This document shows, one piece after another, positions 8,362 through 17,152 of a stretch of 64,000 nt of DNA. The translations under genes and the position numbers were made by a program. The stretch's first letter is position 1, and each line of letters starts with the position of its first letter. Source of the DNA: Caulobacter sp. S45 (GTDB taxonomy: Bacteria > Pseudomonadota > Alphaproteobacteria > Caulobacterales > Caulobacteraceae); assembly GCF_009765965.1 (NCBI RefSeq), contig NZ_LMUL01000014.1, positions 2,209,884 to 2,273,883 on the forward strand. The letters run 5' to 3'. The notes below the pieces were generated by a model that saw only the letters and a program-made list of their open reading frames with translations, made no database searches and was not told where the DNA came from.

Positions 8362-10440
8362 TCAGTGCGCCTTGCCCGTCCTGGGCGCCGCGCCGGCCCT
8401 GGTGGTCTGCGCCACGTGCACCGGCGCGCCCTTGGTGTTGGCTGTGGCGACCAGGCTGGCGCAGTCCGCGTCGTGCGCGAGGTTGAGGTTCACGAACGGC
8501 AGGATCACCAGTAGCGGATTGACCGCCGCCGCCAGCGCGGCCGCCACGCCGCCCTGGGCCAGCGCCCCACCAGGCGAGATGCCGAACTTGGGGCTGGAGA
8601 GGTGGCCGCCGATCAGGATCGGGGCGTTGATCTTGATCAGCCGGAACTTCTTGGGCTGGCCCTTGAAGGTGAGATCGACGCTCTCGTCGTTCAGGTTGAT
8701 CGAGCCCGTTCCGTTGACCTGGACCACGCCGGTGTCGAGCACCACCTTTTGGGCCTGCATCACCCCGTTGCTGACCCGGAAGTCGGCGATGGCGCAGCGC
8801 ACGTCGGTCTGGTGCTGATCCTTGGCCAGCAGCATGAACAGCCCTTTGGTGGCGTCGATCCCCATCAGTTCGGCCAGGGCCTGACGCACCACGCCCTTGG
8901 GCATCACCAGGGTCATCTCACCGTTGGAGGTCGATGCCGCCTTGTGGATCGAATCGCCGGTCGCGGTCGCCCGCACCCGCGCATCCAGAACGCCCTCCAG
9001 AGGGGCCGAGCCGTTTTTCTTGGTGATGAAGTTCTCCAGCGACACGCCGTTGAGGCGCAGGTCGATGGCGTCCTTCTGCACCGCGCCCCGCGCGTCGATC
9101 CTGGCGGTCCCGCTCAGGCGACCCTGGGGGAAGCTCACGTCGATGGGATCGAGCTCCAGCAGGCCATGATCGAGCTTGGCGCCCACCGACACCTGCCGCA
9201 GGGGCAGATTCGGCGAGGCGCGCACCGTCAGCGCGCGGTAACGCACGTCGGCGTCCATGCCGCGAATCCGCTGCACGTCCAGCGGCGCATCGGGAAGCAG
9301 CCGGCGGGCCGCGACCTGGGCCTGGGGCGCAGCGCTCAGCTTCGGCGCCGTCGGCGCGTTGGCGCCGGAGGCCCCGAACAGGGCGCCCAGGTCCTTGAAG
9401 TCCAGCATCCGCGAATGCAGGTCGGCGGTCATGTCGGGTCGGCCGTGATCGGAGGTGTCGACCTTGAGGGCGCCTTCGAGGTCGCTGTCGCCGACCCGGC
9501 CGGCGATCCTGTCGACGTTGTAGATCAGGTTGTCCCTGCTGACCCGGGCGGCGATGGAATAGGCCGGGGTGTTCGGCAGAGTCAGGCCGGTAAGGTAGTA
9601 GAGATCGGCCAGGTTGCGCCCGCTGATCGATACCGCGCCCTCGACTTGGCCGAGGTTGAACGGATGGGTCACCCGGCCCTTGGCTGTCACTCGGATGTCG
9701 CCGGCGCTCACCCGGGCGTCGAACGGGTAGGGCGTATTGGGCCGCACGTTCAGCAGCGGGCCGCCCGAGGCGTTGAGGTGGAAGGGCTTGTTGTTGAGCG
9801 TCCCCTGGCCGGTGAGGCTGAAGCCTTCTCCGCCCGCGGCGCTGGCCTTCTCGTGCGCATTGACCGTGCCGGTCAGCTTGAGCCGCCGCTGCAGGCTGAT
9901 GATCGACAGCTTGCCGTCGTTGATGATGAAGTTCTGGATCGCCGGCAGCTTGGCCGGCTTGCCGGGGGCCGCGCCGTCGCTGAAGTCCCAGTTGGCGCGA
10001 CCCGTCTGGTCCTGGAACATCGCCACGCGGGGCCGGTCCACCTGCACGCGGGGCAGCACGACATGGCCGGTGAACAGCGGCATGAGCGACGCCACCACCG
10101 TGATGCTGTCGATGTCGGCCAGGTCGGTCTTGGGCGCCCAGTCCGGTTCGCCGATCTTCAGCCCACCGAGGGTGGCCGACGGCGTCCAGCTGAACAGATT
10201 CACCCGTAGGTGACCGTCGATGCGCACCGGCCGATGCAGCTTGCCCGACAGCATCCGCGCCAGCGGCGGCCGGAACCAGTCCCAGTTGAACAGGGCCAGG
10301 AAGATGGCGATCGCCACCAGCAACAGGACGATCCCGCCCGCCACCCAGCGCAATACGGGGCGCCTGTGCGGGCCGGGAGGGCGCTTCGGCGCGGCGGGAT
10401 CGGTGTCGCTCCGGGGTGCGGAGACGGCGGTGGACGTCAT
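8362..10440 (-). CDS. AsmA family protein
   Basis: A 692-residue protein with a basic, proline-rich cytoplasmic start, one membrane anchor near residues 30-52 (WVAGGIVLLLVAIAIFLALF) and then the AsmA N-terminal signature (FRPPLARMLSGKLHRPVRIDGHLRV). The long periplasmic part is rich in beta strands and includes the C-terminal AsmA repeat (FTKGQPKKFRLIKI-like, reading LTFKGQPKKFRLIKINAPI). AsmA/YhdP/TamB relatives are bridge-like proteins linked to phospholipid movement to the outer membrane. I chose the ATG at 10440, preceded by GAGG, over a TTG 18 bases upstream. It converges on the methyltransferase with a 13-base gap. Confidence 0.88.
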   Translation of the reverse strand: MTSTAVSAPRSDTDPAAPKRPPGPHRRPVLRWVAGGIVLLLVAIAIFLALFNWDWFRPPLARMLSGKLHRPVRIDGHLRVNLFSWTPSATLGGLKIGEPDWAPKTDLADIDSITVVASLMPLFTGHVVLPRVQVDRPRVAMFQDQTGRANWDFSDGAAPGKPAKLPAIQNFIINDGKLSIISLQRRLKLTGTVNAHEKASAAGGEGFSLTGQGTLNNKPFHLNASGGPLLNVRPNTPYPFDARVSAGDIRVTAKGRVTHPFNLGQVEGAVSISGRNLADLYYLTGLTLPNTPAYSIAARVSRDNLIYNVDRIAGRVGDSDLEGALKVDTSDHGRPDMTADLHSRMLDFKDLGALFGASGANAPTAPKLSAAPQAQVAARRLLPDAPLDVQRIRGMDADVRYRALTVRASPNLPLRQVSVGAKLDHGLLELDPIDVSFPQGRLSGTARIDARGAVQKDAIDLRLNGVSLENFITKKNGSAPLEGVLDARVRATATGDSIHKAASTSNGEMTLVMPKGVVRQALAELMGIDATKGLFMLLAKDQHQTDVRCAIADFRVSNGVMQAQKVVLDTGVVQVNGTGSINLNDESVDLTFKGQPKKFRLIKINAPILIGGHLSSPKFGISPGGALAQGGVAAALAAAVNPLLVILPFVNLNLAHDADCASLVATANTKGAPVHVAQTTRAGAAPRTGKAH

Positions 10441-10585
10441 CACGGGGACCTCGTTCAAGCTGGTTGAACGCGTGAAGCCGCCGAAATCGTTCCCGTCCGA
10501 TCAGCAGCGACAGCCTTCGCTGGGTGTGAGCGGGGTCAGGGTCGGGTGTGAAACGCTGAGGTGACGCCCAGCGGGGCGTGGCCAG

Positions 10586-11410
10586 TCAGGGCCAGGACCA
10601 GGCATCCACCTCGCGCACGACCATCTTCTGTTCCGTCAAGCTGGCCGAGGGCTGACCTGGCCACGCGCCGCCAATGTTCAGGTCGAGCAACAGGTACATG
10701 GGAACCGTGTAGTCCCCAGGCGTCGGCGTCTGGCCGACAAGCTTGCGGTCCACATAGTAGGCGATCGTATTTGCCGTCCAAAGCACGCCGTAGGTGTGGA
10801 ACCCGAGCGTGCAAGACACCGGCGACGACACCGTGTTCGATGTCGCCACCCCAAGGGCGTCGCTATGGACCGTCCAGTAGGCGATCCCGGCGCCGACGAT
10901 TTCGGGCGCATCGATTTCCCCGTGGAGAGGCCACACACCGGTTTCCGGCAGCAGCCAGAAGGCCGGCCACGTGCCGGGGACGCACGTCGGCATCTGGGCG
11001 TTGATCTCGAAATAGCCGTATAGCTGGCTGAAGCTGAACTTGGTGTTGAGGAGTTGGGACCGCCACGTCCGGCCGAACGGCTGAGCCTGTCGGGTCGCCG
11101 CGATCACCAGCCCGGCGGTCTCCACATAGGCGGGTGGAGAGCCAAGCCCGTCGCCCGAGCTTCCGAACCATGTATTCGTCGAATCGGAACAGCAGTCGGC
11201 CGTGGGCGGCGTCTGCGGGGCTTGCAGGATCGTGCGCCATGTGTGCAGCGGCTGGACGGCGGCGGTTGCATCCGGCCCGGCGTCCAGTGTTTTGAAGGTG
11301 TCCTGAAACGTCTGAGGGCCGAGGGTGGTGGGGTCGATGGTCGCCGGCGCCTGGGCTGACGCGGCCGACGCGTAGAGGGCGCCCGCCAGGGCGACGAAGC
11401 TGAACTTCAT
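10586..11410 (-). CDS. Secreted GH16 family glycoside hydrolase (beta-glucanase-like)
   Basis: A 274-residue protein starting MKFSFVALAGALYASAASAQ, a Sec signal peptide cleaved near residue 20. The mature part has the GH16 jellyroll pattern: YGYFEINAQMP, WPAFWLLPE, then GEIDAPE, whose two glutamates flank the Asp as nucleophile and acid/base in the ExDxxE signature. LGFHTYGVLWTANTIAYYVDRKLV near 215 is also typical. Family members hydrolyse beta-1,3 or beta-1,3-1,4 glucans, agar or xyloglucan; which one cannot be read from the sequence. The gene stands alone, with a 450-base AT-richer leader region upstream. Confidence 0.88.
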   Translation of the reverse strand: MKFSFVALAGALYASAASAQAPATIDPTTLGPQTFQDTFKTLDAGPDATAAVQPLHTWRTILQAPQTPPTADCCSDSTNTWFGSSGDGLGSPPAYVETAGLVIAATRQAQPFGRTWRSQLLNTKFSFSQLYGYFEINAQMPTCVPGTWPAFWLLPETGVWPLHGEIDAPEIVGAGIAYWTVHSDALGVATSNTVSSPVSCTLGFHTYGVLWTANTIAYYVDRKLVGQTPTPGDYTVPMYLLLDLNIGGAWPGQPSASLTEQKMVVREVDAWSWP

Positions 11411-11861
11411 ACAGCCGACATCCTCTTCGTCTTGAAGTCTTCCAACTGGGTGGTCAGGTGCGCACGCCACAATCCGTCGGGGCGGCGTCCGAGTCGCTCA
11501 TATCGCCCGCGTGGCGCAAAACGCCGTTCGAGCCGCTTGCGGCAGCGTATTGTTGATGGCGATGCATACATAAGTCAACGCTCAGTCGAGTCATTGTTGC
11601 AACCAAACGGCGAATAACCACCGCACTATGCCATGAATCAAGATATATTGCTGCATAAATCCGTATTGAGTGGTCAAAAATTCCAATTTATTCTCTCATT
11701 TATGTCAATTCTGACAAATCTAAACCTATCGCCTCGCTCTGGAAGCTCGTCTGTATCTAGATCGTTCTCGAAGCGGTCGGAGGGCGTTCATGAGGTGGTC
11801 TGGCGACCCCTACCAGTCGGAGGCGCCTGACACATCCGTCAGGCCCGCATAGACTGGCGGC
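11411..11861. other. Intergenic region, AT-rich, no supported gene
   Basis: This 451-base stretch between the divergent GH16 and ModE genes is much richer in A and T than its surroundings, especially about 11625-11760. It would hold the promoters of both genes. A 65-codon open frame at 11633-11830 lacks a ribosome site and recognisable sequence, so I do not call it. I see no strong hairpin followed by a T-run. Confidence 0.6.
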
Positions 11862-12650
11862 ATGGTCGACACCCTCACCGCCAATATTGTTTTCGATTCG
11901 GGGATCGGGCGCGTCGGGCCGGAACGGATCGGCGTGCTGGACGCCATCGACCAGACCGGGTCCATCACCGGCGCGGGGAAGCTGCTGGGGTTGAGCTATC
12001 GCGGCTGCTGGGATGCGGTTCAGGCGCTGAACAACCTGTTCGGCGAGCAACTGGTGGCGACCAGCCCCGGCGGCCAGGCCACGCGCGGCGCGGTGCTGAC
12101 CGACGCCGGCCGCCGACTGCTGTCGGACTATCGCGAGCTGCAGCAGGAGATGGCCGAGGTGGTGGAGCGGCTGCGCGCCCGCCTGGGTCCGCGCGCCAAC
12201 AAGGTCTCGACCCTGCCGCTGGTCTCGGTGCGTTCGACTGCGCGCAACGTCTGGCGGGCTGTGATCTCCACCCTGATCGAGGGGCCGATCATCGCCGAGG
12301 TGGGGCTGGCCCTGGCCCCGGGCGTGGATTTGATCGCCACCGTGCCGGTGCGCAGCCTGGCCGACCTCGCCCTTGCGCCGGGGTCCTCGGTGCTGGCCCT
12401 GGTCAATCCGAACGGGATCGTCCTGGCCAAGTCCGACATCGGCCGCACCTCGGCCCGCAACCAACTGACCGGGGTGGTGATCCGGCGCGAGGACACCGTC
12501 GCCGGCAGCGAGATCACCCTCGATCTCGGCGGCGGCAAGACCCTGTTCGCCACCATGGGCGCGATCAGCGCCGCCGAACTGGACTTCAAGGAGGGCGAGC
12601 GGGCCTGCGCCCTGGTCAAGGCCACCGAAGTCACCCTGTTCGCGACCTGA
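11862..12650 (+). CDS. modE: ModE-type molybdate-responsive transcriptional regulator
   Basis: A 262-residue protein in the ModE layout. Residues 20-80 form a LysR-like winged helix-turn-helix (ERIGVLDAIDQTGSITGAGK, SYRGCWDAVQALN). Two molbindin/TOBE domains follow, the first near 130-190 with STARNVWRAV and the second near 197-260 with SARNQLTGVV; SARN is the oxyanion-contacting motif. ModE binds molybdate and then controls molybdate uptake and molybdoenzyme genes. No modABC transporter lies beside it, but a molybdopterin formate dehydrogenase is in the same window 41 kb away. The ribosome site is weak. Confidence 0.9.
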   Translation: MVDTLTANIVFDSGIGRVGPERIGVLDAIDQTGSITGAGKLLGLSYRGCWDAVQALNNLFGEQLVATSPGGQATRGAVLTDAGRRLLSDYRELQQEMAEVVERLRARLGPRANKVSTLPLVSVRSTARNVWRAVISTLIEGPIIAEVGLALAPGVDLIATVPVRSLADLALAPGSSVLALVNPNGIVLAKSDIGRTSARNQLTGVVIRREDTVAGSEITLDLGGGKTLFATMGAISAAELDFKEGERACALVKATEVTLFAT

Positions 12651-12714
12651 GCGTGTCAGGCGGACGTTGCGATTGACGAGCAGTGGAAATTCAACAACCG
12701 TTTTGGGGGGCGCT

Positions 12715-13425
12715 GTGTATCCGTGGTCGGGGGATCGGTTGAAACTAAGGTTCTTTAGTCTGTGCACTTTGCTAGTCTTCGGGAGCGTGTGGCCGGCTGC
12801 CGCTCGGGCCCCAGCTAGCACGCTGCTGAAGGAGCAGGACGAAATCCTCTTTTGCAGTGTTAGCGACACGCTCATGGCCAATAATTGTAGCCCGTCGCCC
12901 GGCCTGCCAGCTTCCGCCCCAACCAAACGTACGGACGCGTTTATACAAGCCGAGAGCAACGCTCCCGACTATCTGGTGGGCGCGACGCCCGGTGAACATG
13001 TCTTGGTCATGATCCGTAGGTCCCTGGCGTCGCCACTCGACGACGCCAATCCTGGCCGTGCTGTCGTATCTGCGTCGATCGCTTCAGCGCCTATCGTCGA
13101 TCCGGTTTGGGCGGTGATGCCAAGACAGGATGACATCGACGGCTATTTCCCCGACCGGCCTGCTCGGACTGCTATCTCGGGAAGCGCAACAGCGCGATGC
13201 ACTGTCGGTCCAAAGGGGGACCTCCTCGGCTGTTGGATAGCTAATGAAAACCCGTCGGAGATGGGCTTTGGCTACGCGGCCTTGAAACTGTCGACCTCTA
13301 TTCAGATGAAGTCGGAAACAAAGGATGGAGTGCAGACCGTAGGTCGCCCCTACGCGTTTCATGCCGCTTTCGATGTCAACATGAAGGCTCGAACGGCCAA
13401 GATCACGCTCTCAAGCGGACAGTAG
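12715..13425 (+). CDS. Secreted protein with TonB-C-like domain
   Basis: About 236 residues with an N-terminal signal peptide (LKLRFFSLCTLLVFGSVWPAAARA). The C-terminal 85 residues (YFPDRPARTAISGSATARC, then GFGYAALKLSTSIQMK) follow the pattern of TonB C-terminal domains seen in many Caulobacteraceae periplasmic proteins, with Cys pairs in the TARCTV and LGCWI strands. It lacks the membrane anchor plus proline-rich linker of a working TonB, so a partner-binding role is more likely than energy transduction. The start is uncertain: GTG at 12715 follows a GGGGGG run, TTG at 12739 follows GGGGG and leaves a cleaner signal peptide. Confidence 0.65.
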   Translation: MYPWSGDRLKLRFFSLCTLLVFGSVWPAAARAPASTLLKEQDEILFCSVSDTLMANNCSPSPGLPASAPTKRTDAFIQAESNAPDYLVGATPGEHVLVMIRRSLASPLDDANPGRAVVSASIASAPIVDPVWAVMPRQDDIDGYFPDRPARTAISGSATARCTVGPKGDLLGCWIANENPSEMGFGYAALKLSTSIQMKSETKDGVQTVGRPYAFHAAFDVNMKARTAKITLSSGQ

Positions 13426-13490
13426 GGGCGCCTGCGGACGGATCGGCCATTTCAGAATTTTGATAGGCCATCGCTGAAGTGACTGGCCAC

Positions 13491-13538
13491 GTCCGCTTTG
13501 GGTCGAAACCCGCCATAACCACCCGGCCCGAAGCGGAC
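13491..13538. repeat. Short inverted repeat GTCCGCTT ... AAGCGGAC
   Basis: Eight-base perfect arms at 13491-13498 and 13531-13538 enclose 32 bases that contain a nested GGGT/ACCC pair at about 13500-13511. The element lies between two convergent genes and could form a transcript-end hairpin, although no T-run follows. Similar GTCCGCTT-type dyads occur scattered in alphaproteobacterial genomes, from general recollection, so it may be a degenerate interspersed repeat. Confidence 0.4.
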
Positions 13539-13564
13539 CCAGCCTGGACCATCATGGTACACGC

Positions 13565-14692
13565 CTAGCCTTCGGACGGCGCTCCGCTCGGCGAGCGCCC
13601 CGGGACCGCATCGCCATCCTGGCCCAGCGTCGCGACCCGCAAGTTCGGCGTCGAGGGCTCACGGGCGAAGCGGATGGGCGTGTTCAGGTGCGGCGCGCCG
13701 TCCTCATCGGTCAGGATTATTCCGCGACTTTCCGTATGCGGATGAGCCAATGCTTCGGCGTAGGTCAGCACCGGGCCGACCGCGCCGGCCAGGGGCGCGA
13801 GGTGCTCCATCCAGTTGTCCAGGGTGTCGCTGGCGATAGTCGCCGTCAGGGCCGCGCGCAGCGCCGCCTGGTCCCGCCCAGGCGGCTTGTCGGCGATCTC
13901 GACCAGCTCGGCCATGCCCAGCAGCTTCAGTAGAGCCACGATCGTGCGTGGCTCCCGCGCGCCCAGGCATAGCCAACCGCCATCCAGGGTGCGGTAGGTC
14001 TCGGTCAGCGCCAGCCCGATCTCCGGCCGGAAGGCGCGCGGATCCTCGCGGGCGGCCAGGGCGGCGGCGGTCATCCCGCCGCGTACGGCAAGCGCCGCGT
14101 CGTGCATGGAGATGTCGATGTGCTCGCCGCCGTTCCCCGCCCGCGCCGACAACAGCCCCATCAGGATGGCCGACATGGCGAATAGCGCCGCCGCGACCCC
14201 GGCCAGCGACACCGAGGGGGGCGTCGGCCGTCCCTCGGCGTCGTAGGCGAAGGCGCCGGCCAGCCCCTGCACCACCGTGTCATGGGCGGCGAGGTCCTTC
14301 AGCGCGCCGGTCTGTCCGAAGGCGGACAGCGAGCAGTAGACCAGGTCCGGGTTGCGCGCCCGCGCCGCCGCGTAGCCGACGCCCAGCCGCTCGGCGACGC
14401 CGGGACGGAAGGACTCGACCACCACGTCGGCCTCGGCGATCAGGTCTAGCGCGGCTTCCTGATCGGCCGGGGCCTTCAGGTCGAGCACCACGCTCAACTT
14501 GCCCCGGTTCAGCACCTGGAAGCTGTCGCCCGTCGCCTGGCCCGGCCGGCTGCGCGGACCATGGCGGGTGGGATCGCCGCCCGGAGGCTCGATCTTGATC
14601 ACCCGTGCGCCATGGTCGGCCAGCATGGCCGTGGTCATCGGCCCGGCCATGAACTGGGAGAAGTCCACGACCGTGACCCCGGACAGCTTCAT
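13565..14692 (-). CDS. CaiB/BaiF (family III) CoA-transferase
   Basis: A 375-residue protein with the family III fold signatures [28 protein letters not shown] at the N-terminus, then [28 protein letters not shown] and [11 protein letters not shown]. Such enzymes move CoA between carboxylates, or racemise 2-methylacyl-CoAs in AMACR relatives. Oddly, the position that normally holds the catalytic aspartate (ADxAGG in AMACR-type members) reads VSLAGV here, with Ser in place of Asp by my alignment. It is the last of three leftward genes after an acyl-CoA ligase and an enoyl-CoA hydratase, 7 bases from the latter. Confidence 0.88.
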   Translation of the reverse strand: MKLSGVTVVDFSQFMAGPMTTAMLADHGARVIKIEPPGGDPTRHGPRSRPGQATGDSFQVLNRGKLSVVLDLKAPADQEAALDLIAEADVVVESFRPGVAERLGVGYAAARARNPDLVYCSLSAFGQTGALKDLAAHDTVVQGLAGAFAYDAEGRPTPPSVSLAGVAAALFAMSAILMGLLSARAGNGGEHIDISMHDAALAVRGGMTAAALAAREDPRAFRPEIGLALTETYRTLDGGWLCLGAREPRTIVALLKLLGMAELVEIADKPPGRDQAALRAALTATIASDTLDNWMEHLAPLAGAVGPVLTYAEALAHPHTESRGIILTDEDGAPHLNTPIRFAREPSTPNLRVATLGQDGDAVPGRSPSGAPSEG

Positions 14693-14699
14693 GTCGAAC

Positions 14700-15545
14700 T
14701 CAGCGTCCGGTGAAGTTTGGGGCGCGCTTCTCGATGAAGGCCTTCACCCCCTCGGTGGAGTCGGTGGAGCCGACCAGCGAGGACTGGGCCAACCGTTCCA
14801 GCATGCGGCCGGAATCGGTGTCGATGTTCTGGCAGGTGTTGGTGATGTGCTTGCCGATGCCGATGGCCAGCGGCGCGCCCTTCATCAGCAGCTTGGCGTA
14901 GGCCAACACCTCTTCCATCAGCTTGTCGGCGGCGGCCACGCGGCGGACGAAACGCATCTCGCGGATTTCGTGGGCGTCGACGGTGCGGCCGGTCATGACC
15001 ATGTCCTTGACGTTCTCGATGCCGACCATCGGGATCATGCGCGAGCAGGCGCCCGACGCCGGGATCACCCCGATGAAGATCTCCGGCAGCAGGAAGGTCG
15101 CGGCGTCGGAAGCGAAGCGGAAGTCGCAGCTCGCCGCCAGCTCGATGCCGCCGCCGGCGCAGATGCCGTTGATGGCCGCGATCACCGGCTTCTCGATCGC
15201 CTCGAAGTCGTCGAGCATCTCGTGGTTGGCGCGGACATAGGCGCGGTAGTGGGGCAGGGGCATGCCGCGCTCGCCGCGCAGCTCCTCCACGTCGCGCCCG
15301 GCGCAGAAGCCGCGACCCTTGCCGGTGATCACGATCACCCGCACCCGCTCGTCGTAGTTCATCCGCCACATCGCCGCGCGGATCTCGCCGATCATCTCGG
15401 TGTTGAAGGCGTTCAGCTTATGCGGGCGGTTCAGGGTGATCAGGGCCACGCCGTCGGCGGGCATGGTGATCTCGAGCGTCTGGAACTCTTCGGGCTCGAC
15501 CAGATAGCCGCGCGGGCCGGCTTTGGTGTCGGGGGTCCACTTCAT
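14700..15545 (-). CDS. Enoyl-CoA hydratase/isomerase
   Basis: A 281-residue crotonase-fold protein. The CoA-binding and oxyanion segments are GKGRGFCAGRDVEEL near residue 75 and GICAGGGIELAASCDFRFASD near 127. Both catalytic glutamates of true hydratases appear to be present, one in GGGIEL and one in LPEIFIGVIPASGA. The N-terminal 28 residues extend beyond the usual start of the fold. It sits between the ligase and the CoA-transferase genes, which implies hydration or isomerisation of the CoA thioester they make. The trio recalls caiB-caiC-caiD of carnitine metabolism, though no caiA homologue is present and the substrate is unknown. Confidence 0.92.
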   Translation of the reverse strand: MKWTPDTKAGPRGYLVEPEEFQTLEITMPADGVALITLNRPHKLNAFNTEMIGEIRAAMWRMNYDERVRVIVITGKGRGFCAGRDVEELRGERGMPLPHYRAYVRANHEMLDDFEAIEKPVIAAINGICAGGGIELAASCDFRFASDAATFLLPEIFIGVIPASGACSRMIPMVGIENVKDMVMTGRTVDAHEIREMRFVRRVAAADKLMEEVLAYAKLLMKGAPLAIGIGKHITNTCQNIDTDSGRMLERLAQSSLVGSTDSTEGVKAFIEKRAPNFTGR

Positions 15546-15592
15546 GTTCGATTCCTGTCGTTTTCTTGAGGGCGGAGGTTTTGACGGAGTGG

Positions 15593-17152
15593 TCAGGCGG
15601 TGGCGGTGGCGAAACGCTGGCGCAGCTCACGCTTGAGGATCTTGCCGGCGGCGTTCATCGGGAAGTCGTCGACGAACTTCACCGCTTTCGGCGCCTTGTA
15701 TCCGGCCAGTTTCAGGCGGGCGAAGGCGATCAGGTCGGTCTCGGAGACGCTCTCGCCCGGCTTGGCGATCACCGCCGCGGTGACCAGTTCGCCCCAGTCG
15801 TCGTTCGGCACGCCGAACACGGCGGCGGCCTTCACCGCCGGATGGTCCATCAGCACACCCTCGACCTCGGCGGAGGAGATGTTCATGCCGCCACTGAGCA
15901 CCATGTCCTTCACCCGGTCGACCACGTGCAGCAGGCCCTCGGCGTCGAAATAGCCGACGTCGCCGGAATGGACCCATTCGCCGCGCAGGGTCGTGGCGGT
16001 CTCGTCGGGACGGTTCAGGTAGCCGGAGAAGTTGCTGGGCGAGCGCACGGTGATCTCGCCGGCCTCGCCCCGGATCGCGGGCGAGCCGTCTTGCAGACTG
16101 CGGATCACCACCTCGGCGTAGAGGGCCGGGCGGCCGACGGTGGAAAGCCGCGCCAACCCCGCTTCGTCGTCCAGGGTGCGGGGATGGTCCTCGGGCTTGA
16201 GGTAGGAGACCAGTCCGCCCATCTCGCCGCCGCCGAAGCCCTGGTAGAACGACCAGGGCAGCAGGCCGAGTGCGCGCCGGATCACCGCCGGGGGCATGGG
16301 CGAGCCGGTGTAGCCGAACAGCTTCAGCGAAGAGACGTCGTAGTCGCCGGCCTCGAACGCCTCGCACATCCGGCCGAGCATGGTCGGCACGCCGCAGGCA
16401 TGGCCGACCCGATAGCGGCCGATGGCCTCCAGCGCGTCGGCCGGGCGGAAGGACTCGGGGATCACGTTGGCCACGCCGTGATAGGCGGCGGCGAACGCCA
16501 TCCAGATGCCGGCCCCGGAGAACAGCGGCAGCAGCTGTAGGAAGGGCGCAGCCGGCACGTCCAGCTCGCGATAGAAGTTGGCGATGCTGGCCAGGATCTG
16601 GCTGTGGGTGCTGAGGCAGCCCTTGGGCGCGGCGGTGGTGCCGCTGGTGTAGCGGATGGTGCGCAGGTCGTCGGGGCTGACCGCGCCGGCGTCATAGGTC
16701 CCGCCCGTCAGTTTCAGCGCATCGGCGTCGTGCCAGTCGCGGGCCAGGCCCTCGATACCGCCGCGCACGACGACCGGGACGCCGGCCGAGGCCATCACGT
16801 CGCCCAGGCTGTCGACGAAGGCCCGGTCCACCAGGATGGCGTGGGGACGGCTGTCTTCCAGGATGGCGCGGACTTCGGAGACCGTCAGGCCGTAATTGAC
16901 GGGAACGCCGAGGAAGCCGGCCTTGGCGCTGGCGAACAGGGCTTCGACCGCGCCGGCCCCGTTGCGCACCACCGTGGCCACCCGGTCGCCGCGCTTCAGG
17001 CCCAGCCCCGAAAGCCCGGCGGCCAGGCGATGGGCGGCGTCGTCCAGCTCGGCCCAGGTCAGTGAGGCCCCGCCGGGCTCGATCACGGCCAGTTCGTCAG
17101 GACGCGACGCGGCGTTGTGCGCCAACAAGTCACCAACACGCAAACGGCTCAC
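15593..17152 (-). CDS. Acyl-CoA synthetase (class I adenylate-forming enzyme)
   Basis: A 519-residue AMP-binding enzyme that activates a carboxylate as acyl-AMP and then acyl-CoA. Core motifs are the phosphate loop YTSGTTAAPKG near residue 175, the hinge region HSGDVGYFDAEGLLHVVDRVKDMV near 395, and the C-terminal lysine in NAAGKILKREL. The A5 motif, normally YGxTE, reads FGGGE (in GFGGGEMGG), keeping the Glu but losing Tyr and Thr, so substrate or adenylate binding may differ. Translation starts at GTG with GGAGGG upstream. It is the first gene of the leftward catabolic operon, with two dyad repeats 120 bases ahead. Confidence 0.9.
   Translation of the reverse strand: MSRLRVGDLLAHNAASRPDELAVIEPGGASLTWAELDDAAHRLAAGLSGLGLKRGDRVATVVRNGAGAVEALFASAKAGFLGVPVNYGLTVSEVRAILEDSRPHAILVDRAFVDSLGDVMASAGVPVVVRGGIEGLARDWHDADALKLTGGTYDAGAVSPDDLRTIRYTSGTTAAPKGCLSTHSQILASIANFYRELDVPAAPFLQLLPLFSGAGIWMAFAAAYHGVANVIPESFRPADALEAIGRYRVGHACGVPTMLGRMCEAFEAGDYDVSSLKLFGYTGSPMPPAVIRRALGLLPWSFYQGFGGGEMGGLVSYLKPEDHPRTLDDEAGLARLSTVGRPALYAEVVIRSLQDGSPAIRGEAGEITVRSPSNFSGYLNRPDETATTLRGEWVHSGDVGYFDAEGLLHVVDRVKDMVLSGGMNISSAEVEGVLMDHPAVKAAAVFGVPNDDWGELVTAAVIAKPGESVSETDLIAFARLKLAGYKAPKAVKFVDDFPMNAAGKILKRELRQRFATATA

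Noticed and set aside
8602-10209. Long open frame of 535 codons on the plus strand
   Set aside because: It lies antisense to the AsmA gene, has Gly/Arg/His/Gln-rich composition typical of high-GC shadow frames, and matches no family.
11633-11830. 65-codon open frame in the AT-rich gap before modE
   Set aside because: No ribosome site, no recognisable sequence and composition of intergenic DNA.
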